A DNA stretch of 64,000 nt, taken from positions 105,770,001-105,834,000 of the forward strand of contig NC_092589.1 in assembly GCF_047663525.1 (NCBI RefSeq), in the 5' to 3' direction. The notes below the pieces were generated by a model. That model searched no databases, had not been told where the DNA came from, and worked only from the letters and a program-made list of their open reading frames with translations. Each line of letters opens with the position of its first letter. The stretch's first letter is position 1. Source of the stretch: Anas platyrhynchos (lineage: Eukaryota; Chordata; Aves; Anseriformes; Anatidae). The position numbers and the translations under genes are program-made. Below, in pieces: positions 1-11,517 of this stretch.

Positions 1-1007
1 TACACGTAGGAAAGGCATATTATTCCTGAAAGTTGTTACAGCTACAGCTTGACATGAATCTCAAAATCCATCAATCAATCAACTGAAGATGGGATGTTGT
101 TAGTACAAGTAAGTCACCCTTTGACATCATACTTATCACAAAGTAGATACTCAGGCAGTGTTTGAGCACTAGACACTCTCCACTAGCAGCAATAGAAGGA
201 TGCTGAGACAATTGCCTTGTCTTAAATCCTGTCTTATTCCTGTTATGAAACATGTAATGTGTATTGCTTTAAAGGCAACACAAAAAAGGAATTAAGCCCT
301 TTCTACAAAATGAAAAACTGTTGGCAGGACCTTCCTTTAAGCGCTAACATAGCAGATAGTTCACTCTTACAAAGAGTCCATGGGTAATGACCCTTCCTCG
401 TCTCCCAGACAACTCTCTCCAGCGAAATAAGGAAGGATTGATAAACTAATAATGTAATTTTCAGTCATTCCATGCAAAATTAACAGAGAGAGCATGTGCT
501 TTAGGACCCTGCTTCACCAGATAGGTTGAGTTGGACTCTGAATCAGACCTTTATAGTCCTAAGAAATTAATTTAATTTAATTGCAGTGTGGCAGAGTGCA
601 CACATAGCTTGGACAAGTCCAGAAGGAAGTGTCAGCCCCATTAGCAGTATCCAAATTTTGGGAGTGACAAAAAAGCAGTGAGATGTTCAGAGTCAAAATT
701 TATTTACCTTTTACTTACATATATTGTTATGTGAGGATTCCAGTGCCTCTGAGCTGGGGATAAGACATGTCTAACCTCTGGTCATTCCCAGATCTTATGT
801 AGCACCAGCAGAAACCTTTGCCTGGGTAGAAGGCCCATGTAGAATTACCGAAAACACAGCAGGAGATACAATATACAAGTGAGGAGGTCATCAAGTGAAA
901 ACAAGGAAGAGTAGCGACCTTACAAATATCTTGGTCGCAGGCTATGGGTAAGCCTGTGTATTGGCTGCAGACTTTATGAAGCTTTTACCAGGTACCAGGC
1001 CTTTGTG
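1..1007. other. Intergenic or intronic sequence, no gene seen
   Basis: AT-rich unique sequence. Both strands were read for long frames, splice-flanked exons, tRNA boxes and repeat termini; nothing convincing was found. The frames present are short and have no recognisable domain. Confidence 0.5.
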
Positions 1008-1200
1008 GAATCATAGACTCATGGTTTGATTTGGAAGGGATCTTTAAAGATCACATAGTCCAAACCCCATGTGATGAGCAGGGACATCTTTCACTAGATA
1101 GGTTGCTCAAAGCCCCATCTAACCTGGTCTTGAACAGCTGCAGGGAGGGGGCATCCACAGCTTCTCTGGGCAGCCTGTTGTCAGTGTTTCATCACTCTGC
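1008..1200 (-). mobile_element. CR1: CR1 LINE fragment (3' end, 5'-truncated)
   Basis: Read on the minus strand this is the end of a CR1 non-LTR retrotransposon. The plus strand opens with GAATCATAGACTCATGG, the complement of the CR1 terminal octamer tail. It then runs through the usual block for 'ggatctttaaagatcac', 'ccccatctaacctgg' and 'cagcttctctgggcagcctg'. Only about 190 bp remain, covering the last part of ORF2 and the 3' UTR, so it cannot code. The outer edge near 1200 is a judgement, because the similarity fades after the 'catcactctg' block. It is the same kind of copy as those at 5242 and 40230, but more diverged. Confidence 0.9.
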
Positions 1201-4200
1201 CCACCGTAGTTCCATCTGTGAAGCCAAGACTGCAAAACTTAACCTATTTGACTTTAACTTCACCAGTCAGTTAGTATATTTCTCCAGGCCTAAGACTTCA
1301 GTCTAAAATGTGGCCTACTAGACCACAGTGAAGCCCTACTACAGCTAGCAGTGAAGCTGGATATCACATTGACCTTTAAAGCCTACTGAAACCTTTTTGT
1401 CTTTTAATGGCAATAGAAGCAGCAGGGAGAGCCTTTCCACAACCCAGGAATTTCCTGTCCTCAGGTTCTCCACTTCAACCCATCTCTAATTATTGGGCAA
1501 TTACCTCAAGGGGAACAGCTTTCCAAATTCACTTTTAAATACAGAGAACCTTTCATTTTTTATTGCATTAGAGCGATTAGTCAAATGGCTTTGTGGAACC
1601 AACTGCTTTAGAGCACCACATTATGAACTAATTTCATTACTCCTTGGCAAGATGCAGTAATTGGAAGTCTCCTTGCACCAGGGCTTACAGAAAGGGCTGT
1701 AGGCCAGCACTGTAATTTCAGTAAATACAATCACATTTTACCACATCACTTCACTAAACAGGCAACCCACAAAAAGCAACTGATAAGAACACAAAGTATC
1801 CATGAGATGGGGACTTCATACTTTTTGTAAAAGAATGATGACCCCTTTATGTTCACTCTAACAAATAGAAAACTCAAACTCTATTTACTTTGCCAGTCCA
1901 TCAACACTTCACATGAAGGGAATGGGAATTTTGAGATATCCTATATGTTTTTTTTTCTCTCTAACAAAAAAAAAAAAAAAAAGGAAAAAATAAGGAGAAA
2001 TAATTTGAAAGTTAAGATTTCTCAAGACAAATAGGAGCTTGAGAAATTTGCCCCAGACATGTTCCTTATTTGTCATCTTCTGCCAAGCATGGGTGCTGAG
2101 CAAGCCTGCTTCATTTCATGTGAATCTGCTCCCTGCTGGCAATGATGAAAATGAAAAAAATTCCTCCTCCACTTTCTCCACCTGCCACCAGCTTTCTCAC
2201 TAAAGTTATGTTATCTGATATGGAGTCCGCCGTCTGCTGTTGTACTGCAGCTGTTGGCTGGGGTGGAGTTAACCTTCTTGATAGCAACCCATGAGTGCCA
2301 TGCTTTGAATTTGAGAACACAATGGTGTTGGTAACACGGCAGTGTTTTTGCTGTCGCTGAGCAGTGCTTGCACAGTATCAGGGCCTTCTGTTTTTCCTTC
2401 TCCCACCCCAGTGAATAGGCTGAGAGGGGAGCAGCTGATCTGAACAGGACAAAGCGATGATCCATGCCATATGATGTCATGCTCAGCAATAAGAAGCTGG
2501 GGAGTTTTGTCTTCCAAGGTAGACATTGGTCAGAGACTCTCTGGGCATCAGTCTGCTTGTGGGAGGCAGTGAGTTTGCAGCACATGTTTTTTTTTTCCTC
2601 TTTCGTTCACTTAGCAAACTCCAATAATCTCAACCCACAAGTTTTCTCATTTTTGCTCTCCTCCATCCCACTCTGAGGGTGTGTGAGAAAACAGCTGTAT
2701 GGTTGTATGGCTGCTGGTTAGGTTCAACCCACTGCATCGCTTTGCTTCCAACACAACTCAAGACATCAAGAAGCTAGAAGAGTCCTACCAGCCTGATCAA
2801 ATGAGACTTGGCCACAGTTAATCCTTCTTTATTTGTCATCCTGTACTTCCTAGAGTGTGCATCTCCCATCTTTCAGCATGCTGCTATTTTATTTTTTTTT
2901 TCTTGAAAAACAGTAAGTTCCCTCAAGGCTGTGATATGACAGGTAACAGTGAAGTAGATCATGTGAGAGGGTTAAGTCCAGCCCAGAGAGGACCTGAAAA
3001 TGGGGAGTTTACTTAAGGAAAGAAATAGGTTCAACAGGCTTCCAAGAACTTATTCAAAATAAGTTTCATATAACTATCCAAACAGAGAAGAAACTCCTGC
3101 TAGATTATTCCAAAATTTAAATTTTTTCAAAAGGTTTTCTGATTGCTGTAGATCATAACTTTAAATTGACAGCTCATTCAAAGCCATCATCTTATTCCCA
3201 CTTAAGAAAAGTATTTGCTTTCAGGTAGTTGAGCCATTCACACCAGACTCCTGAGCTTAACAAGGTAAATAAATACGTTCCCACGGTGCAGATTTTCAGA
3301 AGGTACATCTACGCATCAGTAGCTTTTAGTTCACGGAAGCATGGTTTTCGTCATAACCAGAACAGCCTAACAGTCCGTCTGGGATTCTGCTAGATAAATG
3401 ATGAAATTCAGAAGTGCTGGTTTGTCGCAGGAGATGTACAGTGCTTTGAAACTTGGATCCATTCAGGTTGCTGATCTTGTCTGAAGGTTGCAAGACAAGG
3501 GTCAGCCCCAAAACAACTGCTAAAAAGCAAAAGTTCACATCTGAAGGTTTTTTCCCAAATATTTACAAAAATTGCAACACTGGACAGAAAGCAGCTCTGC
3601 CCTCCAGTACTGAAATGCTGAAGTTTTCACACCAGACTTGGCTTTTGCTCTCCTGTTCAGTGGGGTTCAAGATGGCCTTTCCAACCCAATTGAAACTAAT
3701 GCTGGAAGCAGGACAGCCAGAGAGCTGAATAGCTGGGCTGTCAGCACAGGGGGTAGTCCTGGACCCTCTGTCTAATTTGAAGCAGTCTTGAACTTGGTAA
3801 TTGACCTCCCTAAGATCTACCCAGGATGCCAGTGACAAGGGATGCCTGGGTAGATCTCCCTCTGCTCTTACTCACAGAAGCTTTTTACTTTTCGACTCTA
3901 TTGATGTAGCTAAGCGAAAGAAAGCAGAAGAATGACTGTCAAGTTTACTAGGATTTCATGAAGAAAGGCCATTTAGAAAGGGCAGGAAAGAAGAAGAGTG
4001 GTTAAGGTGTTCTCACAAGATGTTTGCAAGTTTAACCCCATGTTTTACCCCATCTCTTCCAGCAAGGCAACTGCTTCAACAACTGATCTAGTATAACTGC
4101 ATGACCAAGGCCACTCACACATGACACTGGGAAATGTGGGATATTTTATCTATGATAATTTCTTCTGTGGGGCAAGGGAACATGAAGGATGTGAAGAAAC

Positions 4201-4338
4201 AGTGGTGGATACACTGACTCTTCTAGACACTGGGGAGATTTTGCAGAACATTACGCTGATGGGAACTTTGTAATGCTTTCTTATTTCACTGCTTCTAGTT
4301 TCAGGTTAAAAAAGTGTTTGTTTTCTCCTGTTATTAGT
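1201..4338. other. Intergenic or intronic sequence, no gene seen
   Basis: Unique AT-rich sequence with a 16-18 base A run near 1966-1981. A GGTTCAACCC string near 2720 looks like a tRNA B box, but no tRNA fold surrounds it. Frames up to 124 codons exist on both strands around 2200-2600; they overlap each other and show no domain, signal peptide or splice context. Confidence 0.45.
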
Positions 4339-4367
4339 GATTGGTGCTTATAGTATAAGCACCAATC
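4339..4367. repeat. Perfect 29-bp palindrome (14-bp arms, 1-base centre)
   Basis: The left arm GATTGGTGCTTATA (4339-4352) is followed by a single G and then its exact reverse complement TATAAGCACCAATC (4354-4367). The arms also contain ATTGG/CCAAT in opposite orientation, the NF-Y core. The perfect symmetry is seen directly. A cruciform, a dimeric factor site or a remnant of a terminal inverted repeat are all possible; none is shown. Confidence 0.85.
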
Positions 4368-5241
4368 TTTCCCACAGGTCTCAACATTGCTTTCACTGGT
4401 TTTTGCCTTTGAATAGCTATCAAAAGTGATTCATTATTTTCTCCACATTTTTGAACTTGAGATGATCATAAAGTAGTGTGCTTAGTGACATGTTTAAGAC
4501 CTTTCCTGAAGGGATATAATTAAAGGTTATGTTCTATATTATATAAAATATTCCATCCTGGCTCCAAAACATTAAGTTTATGCCACCATCTTTATTCAGT
4601 TTGCTATTTTTTAAGAGAGAAAAGAACATTTCCTTTGCTTTGTTTCATGTTCACCCTTGAAATTTGTCACATTTTTATGGGCCACAGTTTTTTATAAGCC
4701 TCTGTTCAGATGTTACTAGCCTTCAAAATATGAGTCCTCTCACTGAAGAGGTACACAATTATAATTATTTAAGATAGCAGGCTCATTCAGGTTGTTTTCC
4801 TGAAATGAATGGCACCACTTTTTCTGTTAAAGTCATTTAAGTAGAAGATTCCGAGTCAAGAACCTGCAACACCAAACTTGAGGTATGATACAGATATAAG
4901 TGCATGTGGACACTTACACACCCATGTTACGGTCGCAAGAGTTAGGACTCCATGGCCAGTGTAAGTTACTGGTACATGACAAAGAGTTTCAAAGCATTTT
5001 ATGAGGATTCTAAGATCATATGTTTCAGAAGGAAAATAGGTTAAATGTTCATAACTGTCTTTGTCAGACTTCTTTATGTAAGTTAAGGAGGATGATTCAA
5101 CTATTTTCAAAATATTAAAGACTGTATTTCATTGTATAAAGCAACTGTAAAAGACACCATTAAGCATACAGGTCATTTGGAGTGAGACTGAGGCTTGCAT
5201 CCTCATCACAAATAAGATGTCTTTTATTCACCCACCATAAC
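4368..5241. other. Intergenic or intronic sequence, no gene seen
   Basis: AT-rich unique sequence between the palindrome and the next CR1 copy. The only frame of note (4856-5110, minus) is 84 codons with no recognisable domain. No promoter or splice context was seen. Confidence 0.45.
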
Positions 5242-5716
5242 AAGGACGTGGACCTGTTGGATTGAGTCCTGAGGAGGGCCACAAAGATGATCAAGGGGCT
5301 GGAGCACTTCTCCTACAAAGACAGGCTGAGCGAGTTGGGGTTGTTCAGCCTGGAGAAAAGAAGGCTCCAGGGAGACCTTACAGTGGCCTTCCAGTACCTA
5401 AAGGGCACTTGCAAGAAAGCTAGAGAGGGACTTTTTACAAGGACATGTAGGAATAGGACAAGGGATGATGGCTTTAAACTGAAAGAAGGTAAGTTTAAAT
5501 TAGATATAAGGAAGAACTTCACTATGAGGATGGCAAGGCACTGAAACAGGCTACCCAGAGAAGTCATGGATGCCCCATCTCTGGAAGTGTTCAAGGCTGG
5601 GTTAGATGGGGCTTTGAGCAACCTGATCTAGTGGGAGGTGTCCCTGCCCATGGCAGGGGATTGAAAGTAGATGATCTTTAAGGTCCCTTTCAACCCAAAC
5701 CATTCTATGAATCTAT
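5242..5716 (+). mobile_element. CR1: CR1 LINE, 5'-truncated, 3' end intact
   Basis: This is about 475 bp of CR1 in sense orientation. It begins in the C-terminal part of ORF2. The frame from 5287 reads MIKGLEHFSYKDRLSELGLF, the typical CR1 '(M)[19 protein letters not shown]' region that follows the reverse transcriptase. It continues through the 'LDIRKNF' segment and the 'dmprcpislevfkaGldga' block as nucleotides, and ends with 'ggtccctttcaacccaaaccattctatgaatctat', the family 3' terminus with two degenerate octamers. An in-frame stop in the segment equivalent to 'RHWNRL' (TGA near 5542) shows it is dead. No target-site duplication was visible, as is usual for CR1. Confidence 0.93.
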
Positions 5717-8700
5717 ACTTCATATATGTAGGGCATATAGGATAAAGCAATGATGAATCTGATACCCTAGAGCAAGTAGGTGTTATATACATGCTGCTTA
5801 AACACAAGGCTAAATCTAGAGCCCCAGTTTGCTCATATTCCAGCCTGCACACACAAGCCCTTTGCTAATAATATATGCACAAGAGTACATCTTCATTCAG
5901 TTTGAAGTGATTCAAGCACTGGCAACAGCAATGCAGAGAATATGAACAAGCCACTTTCTGTGATTCTACCTTGTTCTTTAAAGCAGACTATCAGATGTAC
6001 TCACTTGCCCTGTGTTTTGCCTGACAGAGGTTTCATGATTCCTAGAAGTACTTTGGTCTTGACAAACAGTAAGTGGGTCTCTTCTAGGAAATAGAATAAA
6101 ATGTTTCCGCTTATTTAACAAGTGGCATTTATTGATTGTTCCGCTGCTGTCAAATATAGTTCAGAAAAATAAAAAATAATAAAAGAAAAAAAGTATGAAG
6201 TCATCACCGTTACCACAAGAAGCTCTTGAATCTCATTAAATTCTTGCTGGGAAAAAAAAAAAAAAAAATGTTTGACAGATCTGCTGGAGGACTTTTTGAT
6301 TTTCTTTTCCTCTTTCATATCACATTTCAAAAAGGCAATGGTGACATTACTACAGTAGCTCCCTTCATTTTCCCCAAGCACATAGGCATCTTTTCTTAGG
6401 CTTTGCTGAGAGATACAGGAGAGCAATAAGCCACAGGCTGGCAGAATTTAAGATGTCATGTTTCTGCACAGCCCTGTCCACCCTGGGACAGCAGGACCTC
6501 CTTCTGATGCCACAGCAGTGGTATCATTGTTAACGCTCAGTTAGGGGCCACAGAAGGTGACATTTGTGCCAGAGGCTTCAAGCTCAGTACAGCCCCAGGG
6601 GTGTTCTCTACAGGTCTGCACTTATTTAATGGAATAATTTTAATGTGTTACATGCCTAATAATTACACAGCCTAAGAAGACAACCCAAATAGTACCTAAA
6701 TATTAAAATGAAACAAACAAAACAAAACAAAACGTTAAGAGTTTCCATCATTCATGCTGTCCTTGATGTTGAAGAGACTTAGTTAAAAAGCAAACAGGCT
6801 AGCTTTAGGACGTTTCTTCCCCTACGGATTTAATTTCAGACAGAAATAAACCCATCGTGCAGAGGATAATAAGAAAAACAACTATGTTTTGTATACTCAA
6901 GGGCACTTTGGGTGAATACAAGGACATTGTCAAGACAAATATTTAAACACAGTAGGTCACAAGATGGACATCAATCAATCTGTAATGCTTTTATGAAAGA
7001 ATAAGACACGTTGAGAAGCATACTAAGAAATATGAAGAGGTGTGCTGCATTTTAAGATACATGGAAAAATTCTCCATTGTGACAAGCGGTTATTGGGATT
7101 GATAAATTATACACTGCTTCTGGCTCTGTGTTTCATGGACTTCACAGTTAAGAAGAGTCAGGCAGGCTTCTAAAGCTGGATAAAACAGAATATCAATATT
7201 GTAGTATTTTCCAAGTTTATGATGCCTCCAGAAGTGGCCTCTCCACAGCAGTTTGCCCCTTCAGCTCAAGGGCTGGTCTGTGCTCCAGGTCCAAGATTGT
7301 CTTTAGACAGTCTAACCTGTCACCTTGCTGGGCTCTCAGCAGAGCCTCAGGCAGACAGAAACTGGCAGGAGCAAGGGAAACTGGGGGATACCCAGCAACA
7401 AAGAGCACAGAGCCACTTCTAGCCAGCTTTCCTGCCAATTGAAACCTACTATCACATTGCAGCCTGAGGGAGAGATATCAGTGCTCAAGTACATAAAGGG
7501 ATATATTCTTCCCTGTGCTCAGCATAGAAAGCTTAGATTAATGGGCTTTAACCACAGCAAGGCAGTTTTCAATAACTGAAAGCTTTCTGGAGTGAGAAAT
7601 TGGTGCAGGATAGGAATGGGTTTCTCATCAGTCTGTACAGCCCCTGCTACAAGAGGCAAGGAAGAAAGCAGACAAGGACAAGAGCCTTGGACCATGGCAT
7701 TAGCCTGCTTTTGGGCAGAAGGATAAAGCAGTTTCTGCCAGCCTTATTTGACATCATTTTTTATCCTAGACTTTCAGTACTGAAGCTCTGGCCATGGTAT
7801 TTATCATAAATATTTTGTTAAGTGGTGTATTGCCTTCTCTCCCTTCACTCACAAATAACATGGAGTTTTCACAAGAGAGAAGACACTTCAGTAGATAAAT
7901 GACTCTTAAAAGTAATTATATAATCAGGGACAGGGAGAATGAAGGGTATTTAGGGCTACTTAGACCTACAATTCCCAGATAGCTGAAGCACTGAAACATA
8001 TGCTAAGTGACTAGCTGTAAGTGGGCCCAGAGTTGATACATTTTCCAAGAGAAGAGCTGTTCTTAATGACACTTCTTTTGAACTCCCAGTTTCCTGTATT
8101 TGTCTCATTCATGTCTATAGTGCCATTGATATGGATATAATTTTAAGAATGCAGTTGAAAATAATTGGAATTTGGCATCATTTAACTGAGGACTGTGAAG
8201 CTTTATGGACAGACCTCAGCCTGGCCAAGGGCATCTTCTAACAGCCAAGCAGCCTGTCTTGTACTGTTATTTCTTTTCCTTGAATCATCATTTCTTCTCA
8301 CATCCTGCCACATGGCAGGTGGGCATAATTAACGTGTGCAAAATGCTTTAAAACCTGAGCTGAAAGAAACTCTGAAGAACAAGAGTTGCTTGGAATAACT
8401 TCAGAAACTGCCATTGTGTATTCTCTAATTTTACTTCCAGTCTGAATTTTCCATAGGTAATATGCAGTGCTCACAGCCCAACACATGAGGATCATTTGCA
8501 TTAGCCAGAAACTGTACTTTCTGAAATCTTATTCAAAGGCAAGAAAAATTAGAAAAGACTTTGCAAGAATTTAAAACCTGACCCATCCCAGTTCACTGGG
8601 GCTCTTTGAAGAGCCCCTTCCCCCATCATCCTGAGAAAAATTTGGTTCCACTCAACAATCCTTCCTTGAAAAGTGGCATTTGAAATGCATCAGTTATACA

Positions 8701-8957
8701 TAAAAGTGTTTACACACTTTATTTCAGGAATGCTACCTTTGAATAACTGGCCTATTTATTTTCATCATCACAGACTCTTGACTCTTATCAAATGCAACTT
8801 CAGATCCAGAGAACACGAACCATTTCCATTCTTAACCAACAAATCTTTAGCACAGTGCAGCATAGGAGAGGTGATACTGTTACAGCTGCAGCTAATGGAG
8901 AAAACATATTTTCTCCCAACAAGATGGGGCTTCTAGCAGAGTGTTTTGAATGAAGTT
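5717..8957. other. Intergenic or intronic sequence, no gene seen
   Basis: Unique sequence with an A run at about 6249-6267, an (AAACA)n stretch at about 6710-6733 and scattered A-rich runs. Small frames near 7219-7580 read in two registers of the same DNA and have no domain. No exon, RNA gene or repeat terminus was recognised. Confidence 0.45.
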
Positions 8958-9027
8958 GGGAAATATATATATATATATTTCCCATATATATGTATATATA
9001 TATATATTTATATATATATATATATAA
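8958..9027. repeat. AT-dinucleotide microsatellite with flanking GGG/CCC palindrome
   Basis: About 70 bp of alternating A and T. The first part, 8958-8983, is a perfect 26-bp palindrome: GGGAAATATATAT and then its reverse complement. The tract goes on with (TA)n interrupted by single G and T bases. Such AT tracts readily extrude cruciforms and slip during replication. Confidence 0.9.
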
Positions 9028-10130
9028 ATGATCCTTCCACTGCCAGCTCCTTCCACCTCCCACTACTACCTATCCCAAGCTGCTGCCTTTCTGGACATGC
9101 TGCAAAAGTACCTTAGGGGAGAGGATGCCCTCTCAAGTGATGGAGCAGCACAGATGCCTGGCTGGCTGAATCACACTTTAAACACTGCAGGGTATTAGCT
9201 CATCTCGAGCACAGAGTGTCAGCACGCCTGTATTTAAGTAGACACTATTCTCAGAAGTGCCCAAGCCACTTAGAGGCATATGTCTTGTCGAAATAAGACA
9301 GCTACTTCTGAAAGCACCATTCTCTGCTCTCAGCTGCTGTCCTCAGCATTCAGGTTGCTGTGCGTTGCCTGAGAAAACCCCCTAGAGAGTAGTTTCCAGT
9401 GACACAGACCAAAGACTGTAACTTTGCACCACTCAATAACCTTTTATAGCTTTGTTATATCACCATTAATCTCCTTCGTTCTTTTTTTTTAAAGCCACCT
9501 ATCCATCTTTTAGGATGATGGAAGATTTTTCCCCATTAAGTGCACATTACTGAAATTCCCTGTCTGTTGTGCAGAAATCGCAATCACTCTGCAATGTAAC
9601 CATGCTCTACAGCTGTACTTTTAGGAGAAGAGCACCTCTGGGTTTTTAGAGCATATTTCTCATGGCTGCTCCACACCTTCTCTTTCAGTGTAGGTCTGCC
9701 TCACTAACTAGCCCTGCATCAGGCTGATTCTCAGACACACCTTTTGCTGTCATTTCATTTTCCTCAAACAGAGCTGTCCTTTGTAAATGGTTCCTTAGAA
9801 AACATTTTATCTTTCCTATGACTTTCAGCTGCACAGACGAAAGTGGAAGCCTGAAAAAAACACCATGACAAGCATGAATGCCTTTCTGATACATAGCTCT
9901 CCGTTGTGAAGTTGAACCCCTAGTCCTATCTCTACCTTAGCGGCAGGAACAAAGCTGAACAACCACTTCCATTGGCTCACAGTCCAAGTCTTATCCTTTC
10001 TATTTGCCTGGCCTTCAGTTAACCTTCCTTTCATTGCAGCATCAAAGAACAAGTCAGGCTTAGTGCTCCAATAATATCTCATCCCAGCATCTCATCCTCA
10101 CGGGTGGGTGAAGCAGGAATTTTACAGGAA
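9028..10130. other. Intergenic or intronic sequence, no gene seen
   Basis: Unique sequence. The frame at 9825-10082 (minus, 85 codons) has no recognisable domain. No repeat terminus or RNA gene was recognised. Confidence 0.45.
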
Positions 10131-10159
10131 AAAAATATATATATATTTAATATATATTC
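10131..10159. repeat. Short AT microsatellite
   Basis: An A run leads into (AT)n, then TTTAA, then (TA)n. It is low complexity only and produces spurious hydrophobic frames on both strands. Confidence 0.8.
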
Positions 10160-11172
10160 TAGGTGGTGGAACCCAAGACCCCTGGGCTGACAGGGAAGAG
10201 GCACCTTCCAGCCAGATAATGAGGACAAGAGCCAACCACTCATGGTTGGGCTGCTGCTGCAGGACAGCTTCGCTTACTGAGCAGAGGAAGGGTCAAACCT
10301 TGCCAGAACCTTTGCAGACTAATCCCCCAAGTTTCTTCCATTTGAACCAGGCAAATTTAGGAGCCTCCTGCCTCCTGTGATATCTCCCTCTGACCATGGT
10401 GCCCTCTAAGGTCTGGGAGATTACTTGTCTCCAATGCAGCATTTTACCTTCACTATAGGAATGAGGTATAATGGGAGGAGAAGGTTGATAAATAGCTTTC
10501 TCCACAATACCCTACAAAACAGCTCCTTCGCAACTCACTAGCACAGAGATAGGGTGTGAATTAAGAGCAGGGTTTTACTTCTGCTGCCTCTCCTTGACTG
10601 CAAGGGATCAAAGGCAGATGATCAGATACCCTAAGTGAGTTTTCAGAAGCGAATGACCTCCACAAACTGTCTGCAAGAAGTTCCTGTCTAGGCATAAAAG
10701 TATCTCCACAGCTCTAAGAAATAGTGATATCTGGATTTTATCTCAGCCATTTATCTCATAAATGGTTTAAACACTGCAATAACAACAGTCATTAAACCTC
10801 TAAAGTGCCTATAAACCAGCTCTCAGCTGGGGACCAAGATGCCTTTCCAGTTCTTGGATTTACATGCAATAGTACAGTTATAAACACTCTCACTGGTAAA
10901 TCATCCAGGAAGAAGGTTTGTGCAACTTGTTTATTTTCACACCACTTTATCTATTCATTTTAAAATATATATATATCAAAACATTGAGTTCAAGGCTTTT
11001 TATCCACAGCTTCTCTGAAATTCATTGTTTTACTGTGCAGTACTAACACATAGCCATGTATTCCCGAGTAGCTGTTTCCTTGAGGTTTCCTCAAGAAACA
11101 TTCTTCCAGGTGGTAGGGGAACTTGCTCCATACTGGGTAAGCCAGCAACTCATGACAATAGAGTTTCTTCTC
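10160..11172. other. Intergenic or intronic sequence, no gene seen
   Basis: Unique sequence with a small AT repeat near 10965-10976. No coding, RNA or repeat feature was recognised. Confidence 0.45.
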
Positions 11173-11310
11173 ACAGAATCACTGAATGGTTATGGTTGGA
11201 AGGGACCTGAGGAGGCCCCGGCCCAGCCCCTGCTCCAGCAGGGCCACCCAGAGCAGGGTGCCCAGCACCATGGCCAGATGGCTTCTGAAGGCCTCCAAGG
11301 AGGAGACCCT
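11173..11310 (-). mobile_element. CR1: CR1 LINE 3' UTR fragment, GC-rich subfamily
   Basis: The plus strand starts ACAGAATCACTGAATGG, the complement of the CR1 octamer tail. It continues through 'tggttggaagggacctgaggaggcc', 'tgctccagcagggccaccca', 'gagcagggtgcccagcacc' and 'ggcctccaaggaggagaccc'. This GC-rich type is different from the copies at 1008, 5242 and 40230, but matches in inverted sense the copy at 58862-59035. Only 138 bp remain and nothing is coded. Confidence 0.92.
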
Positions 11311-11517
11311 ACTTATTGAATTAACTTGTTGTATTAACTCATCTGTATCCCTTCAGCTTAGCTCTTCAAGGATGACACTTATCTACAGGACACACATCAA
11401 GCCAGGACAAAGGTCTGGTAGGTGGCATAAGATAGGAAAGGGTTAGTGATTATATTTTCAGTCATGCAAAGATACAGTTGTGCTCTCAGTATTCTTTATG
11501 TCCATACGACTTGTAGC
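11311..11517. other. Spacer between two CR1 copies
   Basis: About 200 bp of unique sequence separating a minus-strand and a plus-strand CR1. No feature was recognised in it. The long frame that enters the downstream CR1 opens here, at a GTG at 11480, but CR1 similarity starts only near 11518. Confidence 0.5.

Noticed and set aside
2715-2735. GGTTCAACCC, resembling a tRNA B box
   Set aside because: No A box at the right distance and no cloverleaf can be drawn.
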